Shown: positions 13,626-24,200 of the stretch, in pieces
How positions within the stretch are numbered: position 1 is the stretch's first letter
Layout: every line of letters begins with the position of its first letter
From: Rusavskia elegans
Taxonomy: Eukaryota > Ascomycota > Lecanoromycetes > Teloschistales > Teloschistaceae
Direction: 5' to 3'
Length of the DNA stretch: 64,000 nucleotides
Assembly: GCA_011316305.1 (NCBI GenBank)
Contig: SAUG01000161.1
Location: 1 to 64,000 of the forward strand
Made by a program: the position numbers and the translations under genes
Notes under the pieces: model-generated
Seen by the model: the letters and a program-made list of their open reading frames with translations, nothing else
The model's database searches: none
What the model was told of the DNA's origin: nothing

Positions 13626-15082
13626 TTGAGGTCTGTTGGAGGTTTACACTACCATTCCGGAACGCGGCGCTGTGCTGTCGCCATCGCACTGGTCTCCCTT
13701 TTCCTCGTGATCCTGAACATAACAGTCGTAAGCAAGATCAAATCAGTCGGCGGCACTGCCGTCGTTCAAGATGGAGACTGTTCTACAACCAAACGCCTTA
13801 ACATCTGGCTTCATCTACTCATCTACTTGTTCAGCACCGTCTTGCTCGGTGCTAGCAAGTACTGCATCCAATCTCTCTCTCCTACGTACCTATCATGGCG
13901 TTGGTCATCGTATGCAATATTACCAAGCTGGGCTAGTATCATGACAATAACTTAGAAGATAAACTCCTCTCCTTTGGTCACGCTTGGTGACGCTGTAGCC
14001 TCCTTTCTGGACCATCCCGGTAAGTCCGCTGCTGCGACATTGGGCTTCTAACTTTCGTTATTGTAGTCATGTTGCCATGTTCGTCAATTCAAATAGGGCC
14101 GACGCTGATTCCCATTGTCGCAGACACAACAACAGAGCAGGGCACCGCCTAGCATCTATGGATTGTCTTGCAAAAGCTTCGTTCTGGACTGCAACACCCC
14201 TCCGAGAAACCGACCACATCGACACAGGTGGTTCACATCCGCCAGCCGAAAACATTGGTTCACCACCATAGCACTCTGCCTCGCCACTCTTATCGTGGCC
14301 ACCATTCTTCTCAACATGGCCATCCACACAGACGGAGACCCTGACCAAGCACTAGCTGCCGGCTTCGGCAGCCTCTACCGCCTTTATTCCATAGGCTATC
14401 GAAAAACCCCCGGTATCCTTGCCCTAGTTCTGCTAGCCAATACTCCGCAAATTCTTCTCTCATGCCTTTACTTCGCCTACCACGGCCTGTTCACCCTCAT
14501 GCTCCTCGCGGACGAATGGTCTGGATTTGGCGTAGAACGTAAAGTTCTTCGTGTCAGCACCCCAAGCAATAAACAGCCATCGACCTACCGACTCCAGCTA
14601 CCTTACCGCTACGGCATTTCCTTACTCATCGTTTCAGCTGTGCGGCACTGGCTTGTATAACAATCCTTCTACGTAGCTATTCTCGAAGCATATGACCATG
14701 AAAGCGAAATTGCTTTCGATGTTATCCAGAGCGGCGGCTACTCTCCACGGGCGCTCCTTACAACCATTGTTTTTGGGACCATCGCTTCGGCTTGTGGGGT
14801 TGCGAGTAGGGTTTCCGCAGATACAGACCGGGGATTCCGTTTGTGGGGAGCTGCAGCGCTGCGATAAGTTCAGCTTGCCACCCCCCTCAAGGCGATGACC
14901 TACCAAGTGGCAAGGCTATATTGTGGGGATCCTACTAGTCTGTCACTCAGCTGGGGATGACAGGAAATGATCCAACGCTCTCGGTGGGCGAGTTCAAAGT
15001 CGGCCACTGCTGCTTGACTAGTTTCGACGTCGAACAACCAGTCGAGGGAGCGCTGTATGCTGGCATGCAGGTGAGACGATAA
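13626..15082 (+). pseudogene. DUF6536-family membrane protein, decayed
   Basis: The order of conserved blocks of the fungal DUF6536 membrane-protein family is visible. They are a first transmembrane segment followed by GDCSTTKRLNIWLHLLIYL and GASKYCIQSLSPT (13,626-13,900); LGDAVASFLDHP (about 13,980-14,020), followed by an apparent GTAAGT...TAG intron; HRHRWFTSASRKHW; LANTPQILLSCLYF; LLADEWSG; LQLPYRYGISLL; and HWLV. After HWLV a TAA at 14,658-14,660 replaces a residue, and the same frame continues with QSFYVAIL and GGYSPRALL. A later frame gives VGHCCLTSFDVEQP up to 15,082. A long central segment between the second and third blocks is missing, and frameshifts separate the last blocks. The product would have been a multi-pass membrane protein of unknown role. 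Confidence 0.8.
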
Positions 15083-15565
15083 GAATTCAGAAGCATTGGA
15101 GAACCTCCTGTTTGACTCATCTGTCGAAAGTACATACTTCGGTGTACAGTGTTCGTTCCAATGCAGGCAGCATAACCGCAAGATGCGTACTCAAAAAGCT
15201 TGAGCGCTTGGCTGTGGTATGGATTCTACGGTTCTACCTCGTAGATACAGCTCCACACTGGAAGGCCACCACCAGACCGACCTGATTATCCCATGCGCCG
15301 GCAAAGCTGGCACTAGGTTGCTGGGCATCGCTTTACAGCCCCTGAATTAAGTGCCATACCCGCATGGGCTGATCCGCATTGAGATCTTTTAAACGAGCAA
15401 GAGGGACTGAGGCATTATATAAGCAAGCTCAAATTACTACCAAGACCATGAATGGCGCAACCATTTACCCCAGGCCAAGTCCACCGATGCAGCATATCGC
15501 ATGTCATACAGGTGAATGGCTCACTGGCGGAGGCAAGCCTTCTGACTAGACGGAGCTCTTGACAT
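15083..15565. other. Intergenic, nothing recognised
   Basis: This lies between the end of the DUF6536 pseudogene and the 3' end of the minus-strand SGNH/FG-GAP gene. No supported coding frame, repeat or RNA gene was seen. Confidence 0.5.
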
Positions 15566-17390
15566 CTATCTCTTGTCACACCCGTTGAGCCACATATTAA
15601 CGACGGAAGTGCTAGGATTGACATCCAAGAACTCAGCTCGCCCATCGCCATTGATATCCCCAAAGATCACTCCGCGCCCGTTGGTGCCAACTCCGTTAGC
15701 GATAGGGGCCATGACAGGAGCCCAATTGATGACGGCGGCATTGGGCCCAGTGTCCTTGCTGCCTTGATTCATTGACTCGACAACGCTTCCATCTGTTCGC
15801 GACACTCTCAAGTATTCGCTTCGACCATCTCCGTCAATATCAGCCAGGACAGTTTGACTGCGAGTACTTGCAATTCCGGCCGAAGTTTGCATCTGAAGCG
15901 ACCAGTCGATGACTCCTGCATTCGGCCCATTATCTTTGCTGCCTGTGTTCAGATAGACGATGAGGGCACCGTCATCCTGCACATAGATATACTCGGCCCT
16001 TGCATCCCCATTAAGATCAGCGGACCGTACGCCCGCACCATCCCGTCCGATACCACCGGTGCTTCGTGTCTGGGGGTTCCATTTAATAGCCAGCGTTGAT
16101 CCCGTTTCGGCTGAATCTCGCTGGTTGAGCCACACGTCCACAGAACCATCCTTGTGAACCCAGAGATATTCCGCACGACCGTCTCCGTTGAGATCTGCAA
16201 AAAGGATTTCGTCGCGTTTGCCGCCAACTCCACCGGCTATCAATGCAGGCTGGGGATGCCATATCCAGTGACCGTCGGCGGCAAGGCCTCCGTTGACATA
16301 GGCGGTGACCTCTCCGCTCGAACCGATCCAGATGAAGTCGTCTCTGCCATCGCCATTCAGATCTGCAAATCTCACTGCATGAGTATCGGCTTGTTCCAGA
16401 TCCGAGCATTTCCCAGATGTTGGCTTGTTCGCGGTAAAAGTATTTGAGCCGTCGTTTCGAGTACACTGACACTTTTCCAAGCTTGGGGTCTGGAGTCAGC
16501 GACAGTAGCGAGCAAGCGTGGTGTAGACCTTACCTGTTACTGCAAACATGTCCAGGATAAAAATCATTGCCCAGTCCCGCTCCATTAAGCAACTCACCGA
16601 ACGGATTCCAGAACAATTTGCCAGTGCATGGATCCTTCGCCGCTGGACCTCCAGCGCCAGATACAGGGTCTCCTATCCAACCCAGACTATCCACTTGTCG
16701 AAGTGCCAACCTCCAAACCTCGGCCATCTTGTCATATCCCGCCGGACTCGGGTGGAGTTTATCGGTCAGATCGTCGGGCCCAATAGCTGTGTACTGATCC
16801 ACAAGATAGACATGCTGTCCCCCAACATCTCGTCGAGTTTGCACAATCTTGCGTACCTCGACATTGTAGTCGGCCGTCAGTGCATTGTCAGCAGGAATGC
16901 CTCGATGAATGATCGCTGCCACCATGACCACAGCGTCGGGGCATCGCGAGAGAATCTTGTCGATAAGATTGTCTAGCTGCTGAGCTGCATCGGGCGTGAC
17001 ACCATTATCGTTGGAACCTGCATGAAGGAGCACAACATTCGGCCGCTGAGGCAGAGTTCTGTCCGCATTGGCAGATATGGTGCTGATCTTAGCCCCCGAT
17101 TGACCTTCATGTCGATTATTCGCGAAATCCCCATCCCGCTGAGAGCCGACGAAATCGACCGAGTATCCATCAGCGTCGAGGAGTTCAGAAAGGTGTTTCC
17201 GATAGCTGTTGTACGGTGTCCCTGGTAAGTTTGGATTCCCTGGGTAACCTGCCGTGATGGAGTCTGGATTCCGCGTCAGTCAAAAGAGCCCAATGCACAA
17301 TAAAGGGCTTATACCTCCTAGGGGCATAATTCGCAACACCAGCCCTCGAGCAGAAAAAGGTAGGAAGAAGATGACGAAGAGCAGAAACAT
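15566..17390 (-). CDS. Secreted SGNH/GDSL-type hydrolase with C-terminal FG-GAP repeats
   Basis: Joined exons 17390-17315, 17263-16534 and 16481-15566 give 573 residues. Introns are 51 and 52 bp; the second uses an AAG acceptor to keep phase. The N-terminus (MFLLFVIFFLPFSA) is a probable signal peptide. The SGNH blocks are present: MPLGDSIT with the nucleophile Ser right after intron 1, HAGSNDNG (block III), and DKLHPSPAGY with the Asp-His pair (block V). After a Cys-containing linker, the C-terminal half carries five FG-GAP/VCBS calcium-loop repeats such as ADLNGDGRDDF, ADIDGDGRSEY and GDINGDGRAEF. The likely role is an extracellular esterase or deacetylase acting on polysaccharide or its acyl groups; the substrate is not deducible. 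An in-frame upstream ATG at 17,438 would add 16 residues before the signal segment. It is transcribed divergently from the GH76 gene. Confidence 0.9.
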
Positions 17391-18272
17391 TTTGACCGTG
17401 GGGAACGATTCAACAACACGAAAGCTACTAATCGCCATTGTCTCACGGAATGAAGAGTCCTAGAGAAGAAATTGATGGTGTACAAACAACCGAACGCATT
17501 CGAAGATACTTATAGCCTCTGTAAGAAGTGACTTCGACTTACACACGAGTCGAGGAGAATAAATAAGCGATTGCACGCGCAAATGTGCTTCATGTATAAC
17601 GGGTCATCGAATCCCTTCGATATGATGAGGATCGCAGAAAGTTACCCCGTGCTTCCCTACATCCAATAGATGAGTATAGGCTCAATGAAGCTCAGCCACT
17701 CCAAGGCTCGGGTGCTCTATTCTGGGCTAGGATGTACCGCCGCGAAGGATTTCCTGGAGGCGCAGTTGTCATGCTGTCAAAGGATCCGTGCCGGCATCTG
17801 ATCGGAGCAGACGACGTACTTCTGCGTCCTCTGCCTATCCAACAAGTTCTGTTGTATTATTAGAACCGTCAATATACGATGGAGGCGCATTTATTATCCT
17901 GTTGAAGCTATAATTTGCGCAGGTTTTAATCGGAGCATACGACGTACTCCTGCATCCTCCTCGTGTCGAGAAGGATTATTAGCTTTATCAAATATTTCAG
18001 TATACGATGGAAGACAATTCAGCATCCCGCCGAAGTCTGTTGACGAGGCATATGATACGAGCATACGGCGAGCTCCTGCAGCCTCCACGTATCGAGTCGA
18101 ACCAGTCGCTTCTTTATAATTCTCACTCCTCGACACCTCTATCTCTTTTTCACAATTACACAATCAACATACTTCGGTTTCTGCCTCAGAGTCTTCACTC
18201 CTTCGTAACAAACACCAACCAACAGAACTATCTTTGCCTAAGGGCCTCATTATCAATTGACAGCCAGTTCAT
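17391..18272. other. Shared upstream region of a divergent gene pair
   Basis: This 880-bp interval separates the SGNH/FG-GAP gene (minus) from the GH76 gene (plus) and should hold both promoters. Its right half is occupied by an imperfect tandem repeat listed separately. No convincing gene lies inside; short frames across the repeat have no family resemblance. Confidence 0.6.
17756..18100. repeat. Imperfect tandem repeat, period about 127 bp
   Basis: The block GGAGCA(T/G)ACGACGTACT recurs at 17,804 and 17,932 and, as GAGCATACGGCGAGCT, at 18,059: spacings of 128 and about 126 bp. A second marker, GGAGGCGCA, recurs at 17,756 and 17,881. TATACGATGGA followed by GGCGCA or AGACAA marks the middle of each unit. 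That gives roughly 2.7 diverged copies immediately upstream of the GH76 gene. Confidence 0.8.
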
Positions 18273-19778
18273 ATGCGACTCCCAGCCATACTAGGAATGA
18301 TGCAACTTCCAGCGGCGCTGGGACTAGGACAGGATGACGCCGAGTCAATGTACAAAGCCTTCAACAACGTCTTTCTCACTCGATCCGGCAACGCCGTATT
18401 CTACAAATCAGCGATCAACAAGGCAGAACGAGATGGAACCTGGTCAGCCTCACTCGACATCCTCGGAGCCGAGGACGCATACGAGCGGACCGGCGACCCG
18501 GAGAAGAAGACATTGGTTAACGAACTGTTGACGACTTGGCTAGATTACACTCCTACACCGTGGAGCTGGGACGGCTGGAACGACGACATCGGCTGGTTCT
18601 CGCTGGCGCTCATCCGCGGCTACCAAATGACTGGCAATCAACGTTTTCTGGACGCCGCAAAATACGGGTTCGACTACGCCTTCGGTCGAGGTTGGGACAC
18701 GCAATACAACGGCGGCGGCATCTGGGAAGAAAACCCCGAGTACGCCGCTCGTGAGAACCCCCCGAAGCAAGCAACCAAGGAAGCACTCGCAAACGACAGC
18801 CTCGGGAAAGTCGCCTGCATGATCTACCAAAGCACACACGACGCAGCCTATCTACAAAAAAGCCAACAGATCTACGCCTGGGTCTCGACCAACCTCTTCA
18901 ACCACTCAACCGGCCAGATCAACACCGGCATCGCCCAAGACGGACACGTCGACACTGGCTCCGCAGCCTACAATCAAGGCACATTCCTCGACTACGCGCA
19001 CCTCCTCTTCATAAGCACCGGCAACCGCGAATACTACGCCGACGCCAAGCTCGCACTAGATTTCGGTCGCAACAATCTCACCGTGAACGGCATCTTCAGC
19101 AACAACCAAGCCTACCTCAACACCTGGGCCGACGAGTTCGCGCGCGGCGCCGGGCATTTCGTGCGCGACAACCGCCTATGGGATGATTACCATGCCTGGA
19201 TGAAGTCCAACGCCGAAGCCATTTTGCAAAACCGGCGGAGCGACCTCGGCATCACGTGGAATGCTTGGGATCAGGCGACACCTAGCGACGATTCGCTGAC
19301 GACCAATAAATTCGTCAGCGCGATGGCATGGTTGCAATTTACGCCTGCGGAGCAACCGAATGAGATTGGGGGCATTCACGTTATTGTCAATCAAGGGACG
19401 AGATTGGCTATTGATAGCGGCGGCAAGTATAGGAATGGGGATGCCGTGGTGCAGTGGGGTGTCAACGATAGTTTGAACCAGCGCTGGCTGTTGACGCAGA
19501 ATTCGGATTCTTCGTGGAATATCGTTAACCTTGCGAGTTGGAAGTCGTTGGATTGCCCGGGCGGAAAAGATGCGGATGATTTGGCGATGGTGCAATGGAC
19601 TGCTGGCCGGGGTGGCAATCAGCGGTGGTGGATCGATCAGCAGGATGATGGCAGTTATAAGATTTGGAATCAGGCTAGTGGGAAGGTTTTGGATGGTGGT
19701 TCGAGTGCTGATAATGGTGCTGTGTTGGTTCAGGTTGGGTGGAATGGGTCTGCGCAACAGCGGTGGGTTCTACAGTAA
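18273..19778 (+). CDS. GH76 endo-alpha-1,6-mannanase with C-terminal ricin-type lectin domain
   Basis: This uninterrupted 501-residue frame has a short hydrophobic N-terminus (MRLPAILGMMQLPAALGLG) that probably serves as a signal peptide. Residues about 25-360 form a glycoside hydrolase family 76 (alpha/alpha)6 barrel. WNDDIGW at 102-108 supplies the twin catalytic aspartates, and GGGIWEE and YNQGTFLDY are further family blocks. After a short linker (TPAEQPNEIGG), residues about 370-501 form a beta-trefoil lectin domain with three Q-x-W repeats (NQRWLL, NQRWWI, QQRWVL). The enzyme would cleave alpha-1,6-mannan backbones outside the cell, and the lectin would anchor it to sugar chains. Fungal GH76 proteins such as Dcw1/Dfg5 are often GPI-anchored; no GPI tail is seen here, which suggests a freely secreted degradative enzyme. 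Confidence 0.93.
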   Translation: MRLPAILGMMQLPAALGLGQDDAESMYKAFNNVFLTRSGNAVFYKSAINKAERDGTWSASLDILGAEDAYERTGDPEKKTLVNELLTTWLDYTPTPWSWDGWNDDIGWFSLALIRGYQMTGNQRFLDAAKYGFDYAFGRGWDTQYNGGGIWEENPEYAARENPPKQATKEALANDSLGKVACMIYQSTHDAAYLQKSQQIYAWVSTNLFNHSTGQINTGIAQDGHVDTGSAAYNQGTFLDYAHLLFISTGNREYYADAKLALDFGRNNLTVNGIFSNNQAYLNTWADEFARGAGHFVRDNRLWDDYHAWMKSNAEAILQNRRSDLGITWNAWDQATPSDDSLTTNKFVSAMAWLQFTPAEQPNEIGGIHVIVNQGTRLAIDSGGKYRNGDAVVQWGVNDSLNQRWLLTQNSDSSWNIVNLASWKSLDCPGGKDADDLAMVQWTAGRGGNQRWWIDQQDDGSYKIWNQASGKVLDGGSSADNGAVLVQVGWNGSAQQRWVLQ

Positions 19779-20498
19779 TTGTAAAAGGAGTTCTCTGGCA
19801 GTCTCTTGTATAAGAAGTTCGAAGGTGAGTTAAAAAGTACAGGCGAGTATTTGGAAGAACCAATTGAGGATTTCGAAGTGGATTACAGAGCAGAAGAAAT
19901 AAATTTAAAGTATGAGATTATTCGGAACCGCTACCTTTACCAGCCTTTGCTCACACTCTGCATTCACCTCTACGATAGACCTGAATCAGATCTGTTTGCT
20001 GGAAGGCATGGACGACATCAGTCGCTTATGAGCAATATCGTTTCAGCAACCTTGTGGTTGAGCCATGCAGCAAGCTGTACTTGTTGCCGTATGCAATCGA
20101 GATCGGAAACCAATAGCTCTCTTTGTAGCAGATTGGTGAAGCACGAGTCAGATCATATGTGCGGTTTGGCATACCCATATTCCCAATCCAAGTAACAGGA
20201 ATGTTCATTGGCCATACATATCCTCAGCATCTGACATGTACCTGCAGGCCAGGCCGAGGCCGACGTCGACGAATCTACGCAGACCTGAAGAAAACCTCTA
20301 CCAGATTCCATCTACTATACAGCACGTCGACTTGAATCGTTATCTTGCGTACGGAATCTGAGTCCCAGAACTCAACTGCTTGCCTAAATCCCTCCAGTCT
20401 GACCCTGCGGATGGCAATTCACGATCTATAGCAGCCTAGTAAGCTCCGTATTTCAAGTTTCGTTCGGAGCCACGCTATTCGACTACATAGTAGAATAT
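19779..20498. other. Intergenic, no supported gene
   Basis: A 129-codon plus frame at 19,806-20,195 has no recognisable domain and unconvincing composition. I see no repeat or RNA gene here. Confidence 0.5.
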
Positions 20499-21869
20499 AT
20501 GGGTGCTAAACACGAAGACAATGCGCCTGTCCGAATTCGACCTCGAGACTTTCCCTCAATATGCCATACTCTCGCATACCTGGGGCCCTCAGGAAGTCTT
20601 GTTCCAAGATATACAAACCTTTAATATGACTGGGCAACCTCCACCTGAGGGGTATCTGGGCTTCGAAAAAATCAAACGGTGCTGTGATCTAGCGCGGAAT
20701 CAGCAATACTCGTATCTATGGATCGATACCTGTTGCATCGATGAGAAAATTAGCGCCGAGCTTTCCGAGGCTATCAATTCCATGTACTCCTGGTAGCCAA
20801 GTCTACTATCTACTACGCCTACCTGAGCGATCACGCTGGCGGGACCCGGAAGTTTGGCTTAGGGCAGACTTTCGAAGACAGTCGATGGTTCCGTCGCGGA
20901 TGGACTTTGCAGAAGCTGCTCGCCCCAGACAGATTACTGTTCTATAACCGTTCCTGGGTAATAAGCACGATTTAGTAACTCAAATCTCAGCTGCCAGTGG
21001 ACTCGAAGAGAGGTATATCAAAGACCGAGGGCTGGTCTATAAGGCAAGCATAGCAACTCGTATGTCATGGGCGTGCAAAAGACAGACGGCCCGGCCTGAA
21101 GACGAAGGGTATTGCTTAATGGGTCTTTTTCGAGTCCACATGCCCTTGCTCTACGGAGAGGGACGCAATGCGCTTCTCCGACTGCAACACGAAATCGCTC
21201 GACATTCCAATGACGAGTCCCTTCTCGCTTGGCAGATAACTGACCCCCAGTTTAGAATTTTCGCAATGTCTCTATTGAACTTCGCTCGAAGTGGGGACTT
21301 TGCTCCACTCGCGATACCAGACCTAGACAGAGCTCCCTACACGATCACTAACAGAGGTTTAGCCGTTGATGCTGAATTCAGAGTTCTGCCCGTTCGTTAT
21401 CTCAAGCCACCCGTGGGGTGTCAATTCGCTTGTTCTACACGTATGTTCTACTGCCTCTCCACTGCGCAAGAAAGGGGTCGCAGGAGAGACCTTTCACAAT
21501 CATCCCTCAAAGCGAATCTCGCCATTTTTCAAACACCTTCGGAGAGTTTTCCCGGAGGAAGATCACGTGTACGGAAAGTACTTTCCTCTAGGCGGGAAGC
21601 CTCAGCGCCGGGTCATCTACATTCAAAGGTATATGGACTTACGAGGCGATATCGAGAAGCGGTACAGTCACCAGTGGTCGTCCCCTATACTTGTTGGTGA
21701 CGATCGTAAAGCTAGCGATCCAATTTGCAAAAGCCGGGCTGGCTCAGTGATCTGCTCGGAACTCGAAAGCGATAGTCCGGTGGATGGCGACCTGTCAAAG
21801 CTGGTGATAAGAAGACAGAAATATGCTCTTCCGCTGTCACTGTATGTCAGTCTAATCAGATCATATTGA
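20499..21869 (+). pseudogene. HET-domain (heterokaryon incompatibility) protein, multiply frameshifted
   Basis: The HET domain is nearly complete but lies in several frames. NTKTMRLSEFDLETFPQYAI with LSHTWG and EVLFQD comes first, then LWIDTCCIDE and AELSEAINSMYSW. After TGGTA (about 20,795) the frame shifts to AKSTIYYAYLSDH, SRWFRRGWTLQKLLAP and LLFYNRSW. It shifts again before KHDLVTQISAASG (about 20,960-20,970), which leads to ATRMSWACKRQTARPEDEG and MPLLYGEGRNALLRLQ. At least one further shift follows near 21,430. The presumed start ATGGGTGCTAAACACG also lacks a base relative to the usual MRLLNTKT opening. HET proteins trigger cell death on non-self fusion. Here the conserved domain is retained but the gene cannot encode it. 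Confidence 0.87.
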
Positions 21870-22329
21870 AAACGTGTGCAGAGCCACAAGAGACGGCAAT
21901 AACAGCACAGGGAGAGCTTCCGTACTACTGTGAGAGCGTTCAGTCACTGGCTAGGACGACCGAGAGCCACTAATCCATAGTCAGATTGTGGACTAGGCTG
22001 GGAAGAGAAACAGCACCTGAAGACATCAGACAGGCGCGAGACACCAACAGCCGCGATCACCGAGCGACCCGGACGGATGCGTAGATTGAGCCTACGCAAT
22101 AGATAATACGGTACTCGTCAAAATCACGAACAACATAAGTGCTTACATCAATACCCTTTGTTTTATTCTATTTTCACATGGAGCAACCCCCTAACCAAAT
22201 TTTCCACCGCCCTCTCGGACCCTTATAAACCCTCTTCGCATAAACCACATAAAACACCACCTACACACCCACCACATTAGCACCCCTTTCCATCAAATAA
22301 AACGAAAGAAAAACCTCCCGAAACTCACC
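21870..22329. other. Intergenic, nothing recognised
   Basis: This separates the HET pseudogene from the 3' end of the minus-strand permease pseudogene. The second half is C/A-rich on the plus strand. No gene or RNA was identified. Confidence 0.5.
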
Positions 22330-24200
22330 CGAAACTCACCCAAAACAAGGTCGTCGCCCCATACAGCAAACAACTCCAATTTATCGTCTGCGCCACCACC
22401 GGCACACTCGTCGGCCAAAGACCAAAGAATATGGCGATAGCCGTCTACAGCAACGCAAGAGCATTAATCGGGGCTCCCCACTTCCCCAGACGCCAGGGGC
22501 CAAAATGGCGATTTTGGGAATGCGAGGTGGAGAGGCGTGGTAGAGGATAAAGACTATAGGGGGAATATATGAGCCCAGGAAGCCGGAGACGACGAGACTG
22601 AGATCGGCCTTGAGGGCGGCTGTAGAGCCGGTGTTTATGAGGGCGATGAAGAGGGCGATGAATGTTGTGGTGATGCGGGTGAAGATGGGGAGTTTGGTGC
22701 AGGGTTCGTTTTAGGAAAGGGCAAGAGAATCATCATGCGAGCTGGATATTGAGATGCAATCCAGGGTGGAAAGGAAAGAAAGGGGTAAATATAAAGTTCA
22801 AAGAAACTCACCTGGCTCAAATACTGCCACCTGGACAACCCCTTGTCCCTCGCAAAAGCCCACATCGTCCTCGAGCTAGCCGCCATCGACGATATACAGC
22901 AGAAGATAAAGAGGACTTCGATGAGCGAGACTAGTGCGATTGCACCAGCCTTTGAGTTCCGGACTTCCTGGAAGAAAAGCTCGGTGAAGGGATATTTGGT
23001 CGGTGCTTCCAACGCCTTATCGATATCACCGAGGCAGAAAAGGAGGAAGATCACCATTGCAAGACTAAAATGCCGTTGACAAGTATGCTAAAGACTATGG
23101 CCTAAGGTACGACAGTTAATACGTTTTAGCTCTCTTCGTATATAGAGACGGCGCCGTCCGCGTATTTAGGCTCATATCAGTAACATGATATGCCGTGGAC
23201 TGCGATTTCCATGGATTAGATTCGAAGGACACTTACCAGCGAAAAAGAAGATGGTCGCAATGATACACACGAAAAACGCCAGGCCCTTGTTGTTACAGCC
23301 GCCATTATCGAGGAACAACACAAAGACGTCATGGGCCGAGGACTATGTGGGCGAGAGGTAAACGGTAGGGATCATGATGACAAAGATCCCAACAATATAC
23401 AAGATCAGGATTGAAGTTTCGATAAGAGGGAGGTATTTGCCCAGGAAGGTATTGAAAGCAAGGGCGACTACCAAAACGGTGTAGAGCGGTAAAGTGCCAT
23501 ACCAAGCTTCGAATGTGTAGGAAGGATAGCCGAGTACGAGCATCCCTTGGAAATATGGTGCCGCTTAGGAAGCTGGATAATGCTACGGTAGCTTGCCAGG
23601 CGTTTGTGCATTGCCATCCTGGGTCACTGATTGGCCGATAGTCAGACAACTGATGTGGAGATATGCACATGTCAGGTAACTCAGAAAATTCCTCCATGCG
23701 GGTGGGGATAGCAGAAACACCCAGTGGTATTGGTCACCAGCTTTAGGAGCCCTTGAATAATCAGCAGCATTGATTTGATAGACTTCCAGGGTCTTACGTG
23801 GAAGCTAGCTCGGCCAGGGAGGCCACCACGGTGAAATATCCGAACCAGCAAAAGAGGTATCCGTAGATGAGGCCCGTAAGGCCGTAGACGAACACTCTGT
23901 CACGAATGTTTGCAAGTCCTCCAAGAAAGCCAGAGATATTGGGTGACCGGAGAAAAGATTATTAAATCACCCGAAGGATTAATAGAGAAAATGCTTAGAA
24001 GCGAGAAGACAAGGGCCCATTTGATATTGGAAGAAATGAATTTTAAAAGGTGGTTGAGGACTAACGTGAGCATAACCTCCCAAGTAAGCATCAACATGCA
24101 CGAGAATCCCAAGACACCCATGAAAGCCGATATTCCACTGTCAACAGTCCAGTCGGTAGTCTTCCAAAGTCAACATGACACGCAGATCTTCTGCTGCTTT
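22330..24200 (-). pseudogene. Amino-acid/choline-type permease (APC superfamily), decayed
   Basis: Minus-strand fragments follow the order of fungal APC permeases: MGVLGFSCMLMLTWEVM (about 24,121); GWQCTNAWQATVALSSFLSG and FEAWYGTLPLY (23,700-23,450); LDNGGCNNKGLAFFV (about 23,300); a segment at about 23,100-23,170 resembling ADGAVHISEE; FLLFCLGDIDKAL and SRTMWAFARDKGLSRWQYL (23,057-22,800); TTTFIALFIALINTGS; and AIAIFFGLWPTSVPVV near 22,400. Fragments lie in different frames, and TAA/TAG occur where Q is expected in the 23,100-23,170 segment, so point mutations and indels have both hit it. The former function was probably uptake of amino acids, GABA or choline. Confidence 0.82.

Noticed and set aside
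19176..19757. 193-codon minus frame antisense to the GH76 gene
   Set aside because: It lies entirely under a well-supported GH76/lectin frame and has no features of its own.
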